Assembly (NCBI RefSeq): GCF_000384295.1
Contig: NZ_KB913037.1
Location: forward strand, 9,933,508 to 9,997,507
Direction of reading: 5' to 3'
Length of the DNA: 64,000 nt
DNA from: Amycolatopsis balhimycina FH 1894
GTDB taxonomy: Bacteria; Actinomycetota; Actinomycetes; Mycobacteriales; Pseudonocardiaceae
Shown here: positions 25,091 through 32,671 of the stretch, one piece after another
Layout of the letters: each line of letters starts with the position of its first letter
Numbering within the stretch: the stretch's first letter is position 1
Translations under genes and position numbers: made by a program
Notes under the pieces: generated by a model
What the model was told of the DNA's origin: nothing
The model's input: the letters and a program-made list of their open reading frames with translations, nothing else
The model's database searches: none

Positions 25091-26020
25091 ATGGTGTCTG
25101 TGCTGCCCTCCCGGACGCCGGCGCCGACGGTGACACGGGCGCCGGCACCCCGCCGCCGCGGCTCGATCGCCCGGGGTCGCCGGCGGCTCGGGATGGCCTA
25201 CGCCGCGCCGATGGCCGTGCTGGTCGCCGTCTTCTTCGTCGTCCCGCTGGGGCTGATGCTGTGGATGTCGGTCAGCCACTGGCCACTGGTCGGCGCGTCC
25301 TATCCCCACGGCGTCAAGAACTACGACGCGCTGAGCGACCCGCTGTTCCTGCGCGCGGTGTGGTTCACGGTCAAGTACACGCTGGTGACCACGGTCGTGC
25401 TCAGCCTCGTGGCCTTCGGGCTGGCGTTGCTGGTGCAGCACGACCGCCCGGGCACCGGGTTCGTCCGCACCGTCTTCTTCCTCCCCAGCGCGGTCGGGCT
25501 CGCATCGACCAGCCTGCTGTTCTACGGCCTGTTCAACACCGACTCCTCGGCGCTGAACCACCTCGTGGACTTCCTCGGGCTGGGCCGGGTGGACTGGCTC
25601 GGTTCGGGCGGCAGCGCGCTCGGCTCGACCGTCGGGATGATCACCTGGCGGTTCGCCGGGTTCTACACGCTCATCCTGATGACCGGCCTGCAAGGCATCG
25701 ACCCCGCGCTGTACGAGGCCGCGCGCATCGACGGCGCGGGCCGGTGGCAGATCCTCTGGCGGGTGACGCTGCCGCTGCTGCGGCCCACGCTCGCGCTCGC
25801 GATGGTGCTTTCGCTGACCGGCTCGCTGCTGGCGTTCGACCAGTTCTTCATCCTCACCGGCGGCCGGCACGACACCGCCACGGTCGTCATCGACATCTAC
25901 CGCGAGGCCTTCCTGTCCCAGGACCTCGGCCGGGCGGCCGCCGTCTCGGTGGCCACGCTCGCCGTGCTGATCGTCCTGAACATCGCCCAGCTGCGGCTGA
26001 TCCGCCGGGAGGGGAAGTGA
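25091..26020 (+). CDS. ABC sugar transporter permease (MalF/UgpA type)
   Basis: This 309-residue membrane protein has six predicted helices, the first at about residues 35-58, and the EAA loop (YEAARIDGAGRWQILWRVTLPLLRP region) that contacts the ATPase. The ATG lies 2 bases after the binding-protein stop; a GTG at the next codon is possible. It forms the membrane channel with the following permease. No ATPase gene is in the cluster, so a shared MsiK-type ATPase elsewhere is expected. Confidence 0.9.
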   Translation: MVSVLPSRTPAPTVTRAPAPRRRGSIARGRRRLGMAYAAPMAVLVAVFFVVPLGLMLWMSVSHWPLVGASYPHGVKNYDALSDPLFLRAVWFTVKYTLVTTVVLSLVAFGLALLVQHDRPGTGFVRTVFFLPSAVGLASTSLLFYGLFNTDSSALNHLVDFLGLGRVDWLGSGGSALGSTVGMITWRFAGFYTLILMTGLQGIDPALYEAARIDGAGRWQILWRVTLPLLRPTLALAMVLSLTGSLLAFDQFFILTGGRHDTATVVIDIYREAFLSQDLGRAAAVSVATLAVLIVLNIAQLRLIRREGK

Positions 26021-26820
26021 ACCGGCTCCGGGCCGCGGGCCTGCACGTGACGAGTGCGGCGCTGGCCGTGTTGTTCCTGCTTCCGTTGCTGTGGACGCTG
26101 TATTCGTCGCTGACCGGACGGGAGGCAGGCGACTCCGGGACCGACAGCTACCGGCGGCTCGCCGGCTACGGCAGCGGCCTCGGCACCTACCTGGTCAACA
26201 CGACCGTGGTCGCGCTGATCGCGGTGAGCGTCACCGTCGTGGCGACCACGCTCGGCGGCTACGCGATGGCCCGGCTGGCCTTCCCCGGGCGCACCCTGCT
26301 GTTCCTGGTCACCCTCGCCATCCTGATGGTGCCGTACACGACGATCCTGGTGCCGCTGTACATCCTGCTCGGCTGGCTGGGCCTGCAGAACTCCCTGGTC
26401 GGTCTCGGCCTGGTGATGGCCGTGCTCCAGCTGCCGTTCGGCCTGTTCATGATGCGCAACTCCTTCGAAGCGCTGCCGGTCGAGCTCGAGGAGGCGGCGC
26501 TGATCGACGGGTGCTCGGTCGGCGGCGCGCTGCGCCGGGTACTGCTGCGCGGCGTGCTCCCCGGCGTCGTCACCATCGCGCTGTTCTCGTTCCTCGCGGC
26601 CTGGAACGAGTTCGTGGCGCCGCTGATCTTCCTCACCGACGGGGAGAAGTTCACCCTGCCGGTCGCGCTGTTCAACCTCCAGTCGGGCAGCCTCGGCTCG
26701 GTCGACTTCGGGGCCCTGCAAGCGGGCGTGGTGGTCTCCGCCCTGCCGTGCGTGGCGGTCTTCCTCGTCCTGCAGCGATATTACGTCCGCGGCTTCACCT
26801 CGGGAGCCCTCAAGGGCTGA
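26017..26820 (+). CDS. ABC sugar transporter permease (MalG type)
   Basis: This 267-residue permease has a first helix at about residues 9-30 and the EAA motif in LEEAALIDGCSVGGALRRVLL. Its GTG start overlaps the preceding permease stop (GTGA), with GGGAGGGG just upstream. It completes the heterodimeric channel. The next gene, a GH127 glycosidase, starts 13 bases after its stop, giving one import-and-cleave operon. Confidence 0.9.
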   Translation: MNRLRAAGLHVTSAALAVLFLLPLLWTLYSSLTGREAGDSGTDSYRRLAGYGSGLGTYLVNTTVVALIAVSVTVVATTLGGYAMARLAFPGRTLLFLVTLAILMVPYTTILVPLYILLGWLGLQNSLVGLGLVMAVLQLPFGLFMMRNSFEALPVELEEAALIDGCSVGGALRRVLLRGVLPGVVTIALFSFLAAWNEFVAPLIFLTDGEKFTLPVALFNLQSGSLGSVDFGALQAGVVVSALPCVAVFLVLQRYYVRGFTSGALKG

Positions 26821-26833
26821 GAAGGAGCACTCG

Positions 26834-28717
26834 ATGACCGAACGCATCCTCGGGCCCGTCCACCCCACGTCCGCCGCGACGTCGGCGCTGCGTCCGCTCT
26901 TCCTCGGTGCTGTCACCTTCGCGCCGGAAAGTCTCCTGGGCGGCTGGCAGGAGCGCAACGCGAGCCGGACCCTGCAGCACTGCGTCGAGCAACTCGACGC
27001 CGCGGGTGCGCTGGACAACCTCCGGCGCGTCACCGGCGAGGTCGACGGCGACCGCCGCAACATGTGGTTCGCCGACTCCGATGTCTACAAGACCCTGGAA
27101 GCCGCCGCCTGGCAGCTCGGCCGGAATCCCGATGACGCCGAGCTGCGCGCGTTCCTCGACACCACCGCCGCGCTGGTGGCCAAGGCCCAGGAGGACGACG
27201 GCTACCTGAACTCGTACTTCACCGTCGACAGGCCCGAGCTGAAATGGCGGGAGCTGCACTGGAGCCACGAGCTGTACTGCGCGGGCCACCTGATCCAGGC
27301 CGCCGTCGCGGCCGCGCGGGCCGGGGTCGGTGCCCAGCTCGTCACGGTCGCCCGGCGCTTCGCGGACCTGATCGTCGAGCGGTTCGCGGTCGTGGACGAC
27401 GTCGACGGGCACCCGGAGATCGAAACCGCGCTGGTCGAGCTGTACCGGGTGACCGGGCACCGGCCGTACCTCGACCTGGCGCTGCGCTTCCTCGACCTGC
27501 GGGGACGCGGCCTGCTCGACGGCGAGCGGTTCGGCTCGCGGTACCTGCAGGACCACGTGCCGGTCCGGGACGCAGACGAGGTCGCCGGGCACGTCGTGCG
27601 GCAGCTCTACCTGCTCGCCGGCGTGGTGGACGTCGCCGTCGAGACCCGCGACGAGCCGCTGCTCGACGCCGCCCGCCGGCTGTGGGCCGACGCGTTCGGC
27701 GCGAAGACGTACCTGACCGGCGCCCAGGGCTCGCGCCACCGCGACGAAGCTTTCGGCGACCCGTACGAGCTGCCGCCCGACCGCGCGTACGGCGAGACCT
27801 GCGCCGCGATCGCGAGTTTCCAGTGGAACTGGCGGCTGCTGCTGGCGACCGGCGAAGGCCGGTACGCCGACGAGATGGAACGCGCGCTGTACAACGCGAT
27901 CGCCGGCTCGACCGCGCTGGACGGCACGCACTTCTTCTACGCCAACCCGCTGCACCTGCGGACCGGCCACGACGGCTCGCACGAGGACGCGCCGTCGCGG
28001 CGCCTGCCGTGGTATTCGTGCGCGTGCTGCCCGCCCAACCTCGCCCGGCTCGTCGCGTCGCTGTCCGGGTACGTGGCGACCACCGACCCCGGCGGGCTCC
28101 AGGTGCACCTGTACGCCGCCGGGTCGATCCAGACCACTGTGGACGGTGTGGACGTCCGCGTCGGGACGCGCACCGGATACCCGTGGGACGGCCGGATCGA
28201 GCTGACCGTGACCACACCGGTGCCGCTCATGCTTTCCCTGCGCATCCCCGGCTGGGCCGAGGGCGCCCTGATCGACGGTGCCCCCGCCGAAGTCCGCGAC
28301 GGCTACGCGGAAGTGCGGCGGGACTGGGCGGCCGGGGCCACGGTGACGCTCGAACTGCCGATGCCCGCCCGGGTCGTCCGGCCGCACCCGCGGATCGACG
28401 CCGTGCGTGGCTGCGTCGCGGTGACGCGCGGGCCGCTCGTCTACTGCCTGGAGCAGGCCGACCTGCCGTCCGGGGTGGTCCTGGAGGACGTGCGGATCGA
28501 CGCCGCCGTCGAGCTTTCCGCCGGGCAGCTGCCGGACGTGCCGGTGACGCTCACCGCGCTCGGCCGCGTCCGGGCACCGGCGTCCGATGAGCTTTACGGC
28601 GCCGGGACCAGTGTGCCCGGCGAGCCGGTCGAACTGACCGCCGTCCCGTACTTCCTGTGGGGCAACCGGGAACCCGGTCCGATGCGGGTCTGGATCCCGG
28701 TCGCCACCGTCGAATAG
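26834..28717 (+). CDS. Cytoplasmic GH127 beta-L-arabinofuranosidase
   Basis: This 627-residue DUF1680 protein has the GH127 zinc-cysteine active site. Glu321 and Cys323 (GETCA) and Cys398-Cys399 (CACCPPN) match Glu338, Cys340, Cys417 and Cys418 of Bifidobacterium HypBA1 in order and spacing. The enzyme releases L-arabinose from beta-L-arabinofuranosides such as those on hydroxyproline. There is no signal peptide, so it acts in the cytoplasm. It follows the ABC permease genes, consistent with cleaving the imported sugar. AGAAGGAG lies before the ATG. Confidence 0.9.
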   Translation: MTERILGPVHPTSAATSALRPLFLGAVTFAPESLLGGWQERNASRTLQHCVEQLDAAGALDNLRRVTGEVDGDRRNMWFADSDVYKTLEAAAWQLGRNPDDAELRAFLDTTAALVAKAQEDDGYLNSYFTVDRPELKWRELHWSHELYCAGHLIQAAVAAARAGVGAQLVTVARRFADLIVERFAVVDDVDGHPEIETALVELYRVTGHRPYLDLALRFLDLRGRGLLDGERFGSRYLQDHVPVRDADEVAGHVVRQLYLLAGVVDVAVETRDEPLLDAARRLWADAFGAKTYLTGAQGSRHRDEAFGDPYELPPDRAYGETCAAIASFQWNWRLLLATGEGRYADEMERALYNAIAGSTALDGTHFFYANPLHLRTGHDGSHEDAPSRRLPWYSCACCPPNLARLVASLSGYVATTDPGGLQVHLYAAGSIQTTVDGVDVRVGTRTGYPWDGRIELTVTTPVPLMLSLRIPGWAEGALIDGAPAEVRDGYAEVRRDWAAGATVTLELPMPARVVRPHPRIDAVRGCVAVTRGPLVYCLEQADLPSGVVLEDVRIDAAVELSAGQLPDVPVTLTALGRVRAPASDELYGAGTSVPGEPVELTAVPYFLWGNREPGPMRVWIPVATVE

Positions 28718-28766
28718 CCCTTTCACCCACCCTGATCGGCACTGGGGAGCGCACCCGGCCGTCAAC

Positions 28767-28780
28767 TGTTAACGCTCACA
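28767..28780. promoter_or_regulatory. LacI-type operator before the lectin-metalloprotease gene
   Basis: TGTTAACGCTCACA agrees at 12 of 14 positions with the core TGTTAGCGCTAACA of the operator before the alpha-galactosidase gene. It lies 22 bases before the ATG at 28802. The match suggests that the same LacI-family protein controls both transcripts. Confidence 0.55.
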
Positions 28781-28801
28781 ACCGAAGATTGCGAGGACCC
28801 G

Positions 28802-29914
28802 ATGACGTGTCCTGTGGTATCTCGGCCCGACCGTGGCGTGCTCAGGCTGGCCGCTGCCGTGGTGCTGTGTTTGGTGGCCGGTCTGCTCTCCGTGGGTACC
28901 GCGCAGGCCGCGACCGCCTTCACCAGCACGGTGGTCAACCAGGGCAACGGAAACTGCGCGACCGTGCCCAACGGGAACAGCGCGGTACAGCTGACCCAGA
29001 CGGGCTGCACTTCCGGCGCCGGGCAGTCGTTCCGGTTCACCCCGGTGTCCGGTGACGTCTACGCCGTCGGCACTTTCACCGCCGGCAACTGCGTGGACAT
29101 CTACGGCGCGTCCACTTCGGACAATGCCGCAGTGATCCAGTACGCTTGTCACTCCGGGACGAACCAGCAGTTCCGCCTTCAGCCCGCAGGAAGCGCTTTC
29201 AACCTGGTCGCGGTCAGCTCGGGCAAGTGCGTCACTCCGGTGAACAACGCGCTCGTCCAGCTGGCCTGCACCACCGCGAGCGCTTGGCGGCTGCCCGGCT
29301 ACCAGTCCGGTGGCGATCCGCAGGTCCCGCCGGAGAAGACCGTGCGGGTGTGGCTGCTGCGGCCGTCCGACGTGTCCTTCGACCAGCGCTACCCGGACGG
29401 CATCGCGAACGTGATGCGGGAGGCCCAGCGGTACTACGGGCAGGAGCTGGGCAAGACGTTCCGGCTGAACGAGCCCGTCGTCCAGGTCGTCACCGGCGAG
29501 CACGTGAAGAGCTGGTATGAGAACACGCCCAACGGCGGCGACCGCTACTGGTGGGCCGTGTTCAACATGCAGCAGGAGCTGGTGCGCCGGTTCGACGTCC
29601 GGGACGGGGACAGCCGGTGGATCAACGTCGGCGAAGTCATCGCCGAGGGCCAGGGCGCGGGCGGCGGTGGCGGCAACGGCTGGGTGATCCTCTGCCGGCA
29701 CGACGCCGACGGCGCGGCCGGGATCAACGGCCCGATGAACCGCTGGTACGGCGGCATGGTGCACGAGCTGGGCCACGCCTTCGGCCTGCCGGACTCCACC
29801 TCGACCGACGGGACGCCGATGTCGGCGTCGTTCTACGACTACCCGAACACGCACTTCAGCCAGAGCCAGAAGACCGCGATCTTCACCGGCCCGTACGGCT
29901 CGTTCCTCTTCTGA
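28802..29914 (+). CDS. Secreted zinc metalloprotease with N-terminal ricin-type lectin domain
   Basis: This 370-residue protein has a signal peptide (cleavage near residue 37, AQA|AT). A ricin-B-like domain (about 38-167) carries the QNG/QQF-type repeats, and the C-terminal protease domain has the zinc motif HELGHAFGLPD (His321, Glu322, His325, Asp331), as in metzincin/M7-like enzymes. The lectin domain is roughly three quarters identical by eye to that of the next gene. It probably anchors the enzyme to a glycan while it cuts the protein backbone. The protease family beyond the zinc motif was not placed. Confidence 0.85.
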   Translation: MTCPVVSRPDRGVLRLAAAVVLCLVAGLLSVGTAQAATAFTSTVVNQGNGNCATVPNGNSAVQLTQTGCTSGAGQSFRFTPVSGDVYAVGTFTAGNCVDIYGASTSDNAAVIQYACHSGTNQQFRLQPAGSAFNLVAVSSGKCVTPVNNALVQLACTTASAWRLPGYQSGGDPQVPPEKTVRVWLLRPSDVSFDQRYPDGIANVMREAQRYYGQELGKTFRLNEPVVQVVTGEHVKSWYENTPNGGDRYWWAVFNMQQELVRRFDVRDGDSRWINVGEVIAEGQGAGGGGGNGWVILCRHDADGAAGINGPMNRWYGGMVHELGHAFGLPDSTSTDGTPMSASFYDYPNTHFSQSQKTAIFTGPYGSFLF

Positions 29915-29936
29915 ATCTTCCGGATCGGAGACCCCG

Positions 29937-32618
29937 ATGAGACGTCCGGTATTACTCACCGCCGCCCTCCTGGTGGCCGGCTTCGCCGTGGTGGTCCCGG
30001 CGAACGCCGCGGCCACGTTCAGCAGCACGATGGTCAACCAGGCGAGTGGCAGCTGCGCCACCGTGCCCAACGGCACCAGTGCCGTCCAGCTGACCCAGAC
30101 GGCCTGCGCCTCCGGTGCCGGCCAGTCGTTCACGTTCACCCCGATCTCGGGTGACGCCTACACCATCGGCACCTTCACCTCCGGCAGCTGCGTCGACATC
30201 TACGGCGCGTCGACCGCGGACAACGCGGCGGTGATCCAGTACGCCTGCCACGGGGAGACCAACCAGCAGTTCCGGCTGCAATCGGTCGGGACGAACACGT
30301 TCGACGTCGTGGCGGTCAGCTCGGGCAAGTGCGTCACCCCGGCGAACAACGCGCTCGTCCAGCTGCCGTGTTCGAGCGCGAGCGCCTGGCGCGTGCCCGG
30401 CTACGACCCCGGCACGTCCGACACCTACCAGGGCATCCCGAACCTCGCGCCGAACGCGTGCAAGAACTCCGGGCTGCCGCGGTCGTACGGCACGAACTTC
30501 CAGACGCCGAACGACCCCTACGGCCAGGGGTTCCAGAACACCACCGCGATCGGCTGGGACGGCAACTACTGGCCGGTCTTCAGCTATCTGTCCGGCTCGT
30601 TCTTCGCCCGGGGCGTGAACACGACGTACAACGGCCTCTGCGGCGGGATGTACTCGTTCAGCGCCTACACCTACGGCGGGAACCCGGGCGCGCAGTCGGT
30701 GCAGTGGACCGAGGACAACGGCTACCTGCCGGCGATGACGACGTCCCGGACCGCCGGGAACGTCGGGATCACCCTCAAGAACTTCGCCGACAAGGTCACC
30801 ATCAACGGCTTCGCGGTCATGCTCGTCTACACGCGGGTATCGATCAAGAACAACGGCTCCTCGCCGGTGACGGTCCCGCCGGGTGGTTCGGGCCCGGGCC
30901 TCGTCCGGCTGACCGCGTCCACATTGGACCCGGTCGCGGCCGGGCAGACCAGCAACCACGACTTCGTGGTGGCCGTGGACAACTTCGGCAGCGGCGTCGC
31001 GCTGCCGACCGGCTCGACATTGTCCTCGAACGCGCCGAACTACGACACCGCGTACGGCCAGATGACGGCGTACTGGAACTCGCGGCTGGCCGAGACGAAC
31101 ACCTTCAGCCTGCCGAACACGGCCCTGCCCAACACCGGCGGCCTGGCGAACCCGGGCACCGCGATGGCGAACGCCTACAAGGCGGGCACGATCTACAACC
31201 TGATCATGCAGGTCGGCAAGGCGCAGTTCTCCGGCGCCGACAACTACAACTGGATCCTCAACCACGACGTCCCCGGCGAGCTGACCGCCAAGTTCGAGAC
31301 CGGCGACTTCCACGACGCGCGGAACCTGCTGCTCACCGCGCGGATCTCCCAGCAGGACAACTGGGACGAGGTCGGCGCCAACTGGTACTGGGACGGCGTC
31401 TGGAAGACGATGGGCGCCTGGGCGACGTACCTGGCGAAGACGAACGACACCGCGTTCGTCAGCCAGTACTTCAACGACACCGGTGCGTGGGGACCCAGCC
31501 TCCGCACCATCGCCCGGGTGAAGTACCCCGCCCAGCTCGCCTCGGACGGGACACTGCAGACCAACTTCGACAACGACTCGACCGGGCGCTGGCTGTTCAG
31601 CAACTTCTCGGCGTTGCAGATGCTGGCGTCGTACAAGTACATCGCGACGAAGATCGGGCAGACCGCCGAAGCGACGTGGGCGAACACCGCGTACACCTCG
31701 CTGCTGAACGCGTTGAACACGGTCGTGGGCCGCAACCAGTCCGCGAACGGCTTCAACTACCTGCCGTGCGAAGTGGACAAGCCGAACAGCGCCAACCGCT
31801 GCAGCACCTTCAACGACGCCAACTGGGCCTCGCCCGGGTGGGTCGGCCAGAACCAGTGGTCGACGATGCTGTCGGGCGGCGCGCTGACCGGCATCATGGG
31901 TGACCCCGGGCAGATCGACCGGATGTACCAGTGGGGCTTCAACCGGCTGTCGGCCAACGGCTATCCGTTCCCGACGTTCGGGGCGTTCAACGGGTACTCG
32001 ACGGCGTACAACACGTCGTACTCCTCCGACGGGTTGTTCTCGAACAACTACCGCGACCTGCCGATCACCAGCTACGCCTGGCAGCTCAAGACCACCACGG
32101 GTGGCCCGAATGCCTGGTGGGAGGCCAACGGCAGCGGGCCGAGCACGGCGAACCCGTGGATCGGCAGCCACGCGGGCCCGCAGTTCGGCGCGTGCCCCTA
32201 CGCGTGGCCGATCGCCGGGCAGCAGCAGGGCCTGCTGGAGTCGCTGGTGGCGGAAGGGTTGGCGTCGAGTGGTTCCGGGCCGTACACGTTCACCCGGCCG
32301 CTCTACATCGGACGCGGCGTACCGAACGCCTGGGTCACGCCGGGCCAGACGATGTCGGTGGGCAACCTGACCACCACCTACGACGTGGCCTCGGGCAGCC
32401 GGTCCACCTACGGGGTCTCCCTCGCGGTGAGCGGCTCGAGCGGCGCCCGCGTCGTCACGGTGACGACGTCGGGCACGCCGCCGGGCGGCGCGGTCGTCAT
32501 CCAGCTGCCGGTGTTCCTCTCCACCGGCGTGAACTCGGTCAGCGGCGGCAGCTACGACGCCGCCACGCACACGGTCACCGCGAGCGCGAACACGGTGACC
32601 ATCACCCTCGCGAGCTGA
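29937..32618 (+). CDS. Secreted lectin-linked (alpha/alpha)6-type protein, probable glycosidase
   Basis: This 893-residue protein has a signal peptide (about 1-24), a ricin-like domain (about 25-157), a beta-rich middle part (to about 390), a helical domain rich in Trp and Asn (about 390-780) and a small C-terminal beta-domain. The order beta-sandwich then (alpha/alpha)6 barrel is that of several glycoside hydrolase and lyase families, as in GNWYWDGVWKTMGAWATY-type segments near residue 480. I cannot name the family or catalytic residues. Codon 6 is TTA, so translation may depend on the bldA tRNA. It starts 22 bases after the metalloprotease stop. Confidence 0.75.
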   Translation: MRRPVLLTAALLVAGFAVVVPANAAATFSSTMVNQASGSCATVPNGTSAVQLTQTACASGAGQSFTFTPISGDAYTIGTFTSGSCVDIYGASTADNAAVIQYACHGETNQQFRLQSVGTNTFDVVAVSSGKCVTPANNALVQLPCSSASAWRVPGYDPGTSDTYQGIPNLAPNACKNSGLPRSYGTNFQTPNDPYGQGFQNTTAIGWDGNYWPVFSYLSGSFFARGVNTTYNGLCGGMYSFSAYTYGGNPGAQSVQWTEDNGYLPAMTTSRTAGNVGITLKNFADKVTINGFAVMLVYTRVSIKNNGSSPVTVPPGGSGPGLVRLTASTLDPVAAGQTSNHDFVVAVDNFGSGVALPTGSTLSSNAPNYDTAYGQMTAYWNSRLAETNTFSLPNTALPNTGGLANPGTAMANAYKAGTIYNLIMQVGKAQFSGADNYNWILNHDVPGELTAKFETGDFHDARNLLLTARISQQDNWDEVGANWYWDGVWKTMGAWATYLAKTNDTAFVSQYFNDTGAWGPSLRTIARVKYPAQLASDGTLQTNFDNDSTGRWLFSNFSALQMLASYKYIATKIGQTAEATWANTAYTSLLNALNTVVGRNQSANGFNYLPCEVDKPNSANRCSTFNDANWASPGWVGQNQWSTMLSGGALTGIMGDPGQIDRMYQWGFNRLSANGYPFPTFGAFNGYSTAYNTSYSSDGLFSNNYRDLPITSYAWQLKTTTGGPNAWWEANGSGPSTANPWIGSHAGPQFGACPYAWPIAGQQQGLLESLVAEGLASSGSGPYTFTRPLYIGRGVPNAWVTPGQTMSVGNLTTTYDVASGSRSTYGVSLAVSGSSGARVVTVTTSGTPPGGAVVIQLPVFLSTGVNSVSGGSYDAATHTVTASANTVTITLAS

Positions 32619-32624
32619 ACCTCC

Positions 32625-32654
32625 CCGGGGTGCGCCGCGCGCGGCGCACCCCGG
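32625..32654 (+). terminator. GC-rich hairpin after the lectin-glycosidase gene
   Basis: Arms 32625-32638 and 32641-32654 (CCGGGGTGCGCCGC and its exact complement) enclose 2 bases, 7 bases after the TGA. It is a strong intrinsic-type stem without an evident U-tract. It may stop or attenuate transcription before the DUF1680 gene at 32672. Confidence 0.7.
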
Positions 32655-32671
32655 CCCCAGCGAAAGGCGCG

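Noticed and set aside
29952..32570. An 872-codon open frame antisense to the lectin-linked protein
   Set aside because: It is Arg/Val/Gly-rich with no domain pattern; long antisense frames are a side effect of high GC. The plus-strand product has a signal peptide and known domain.
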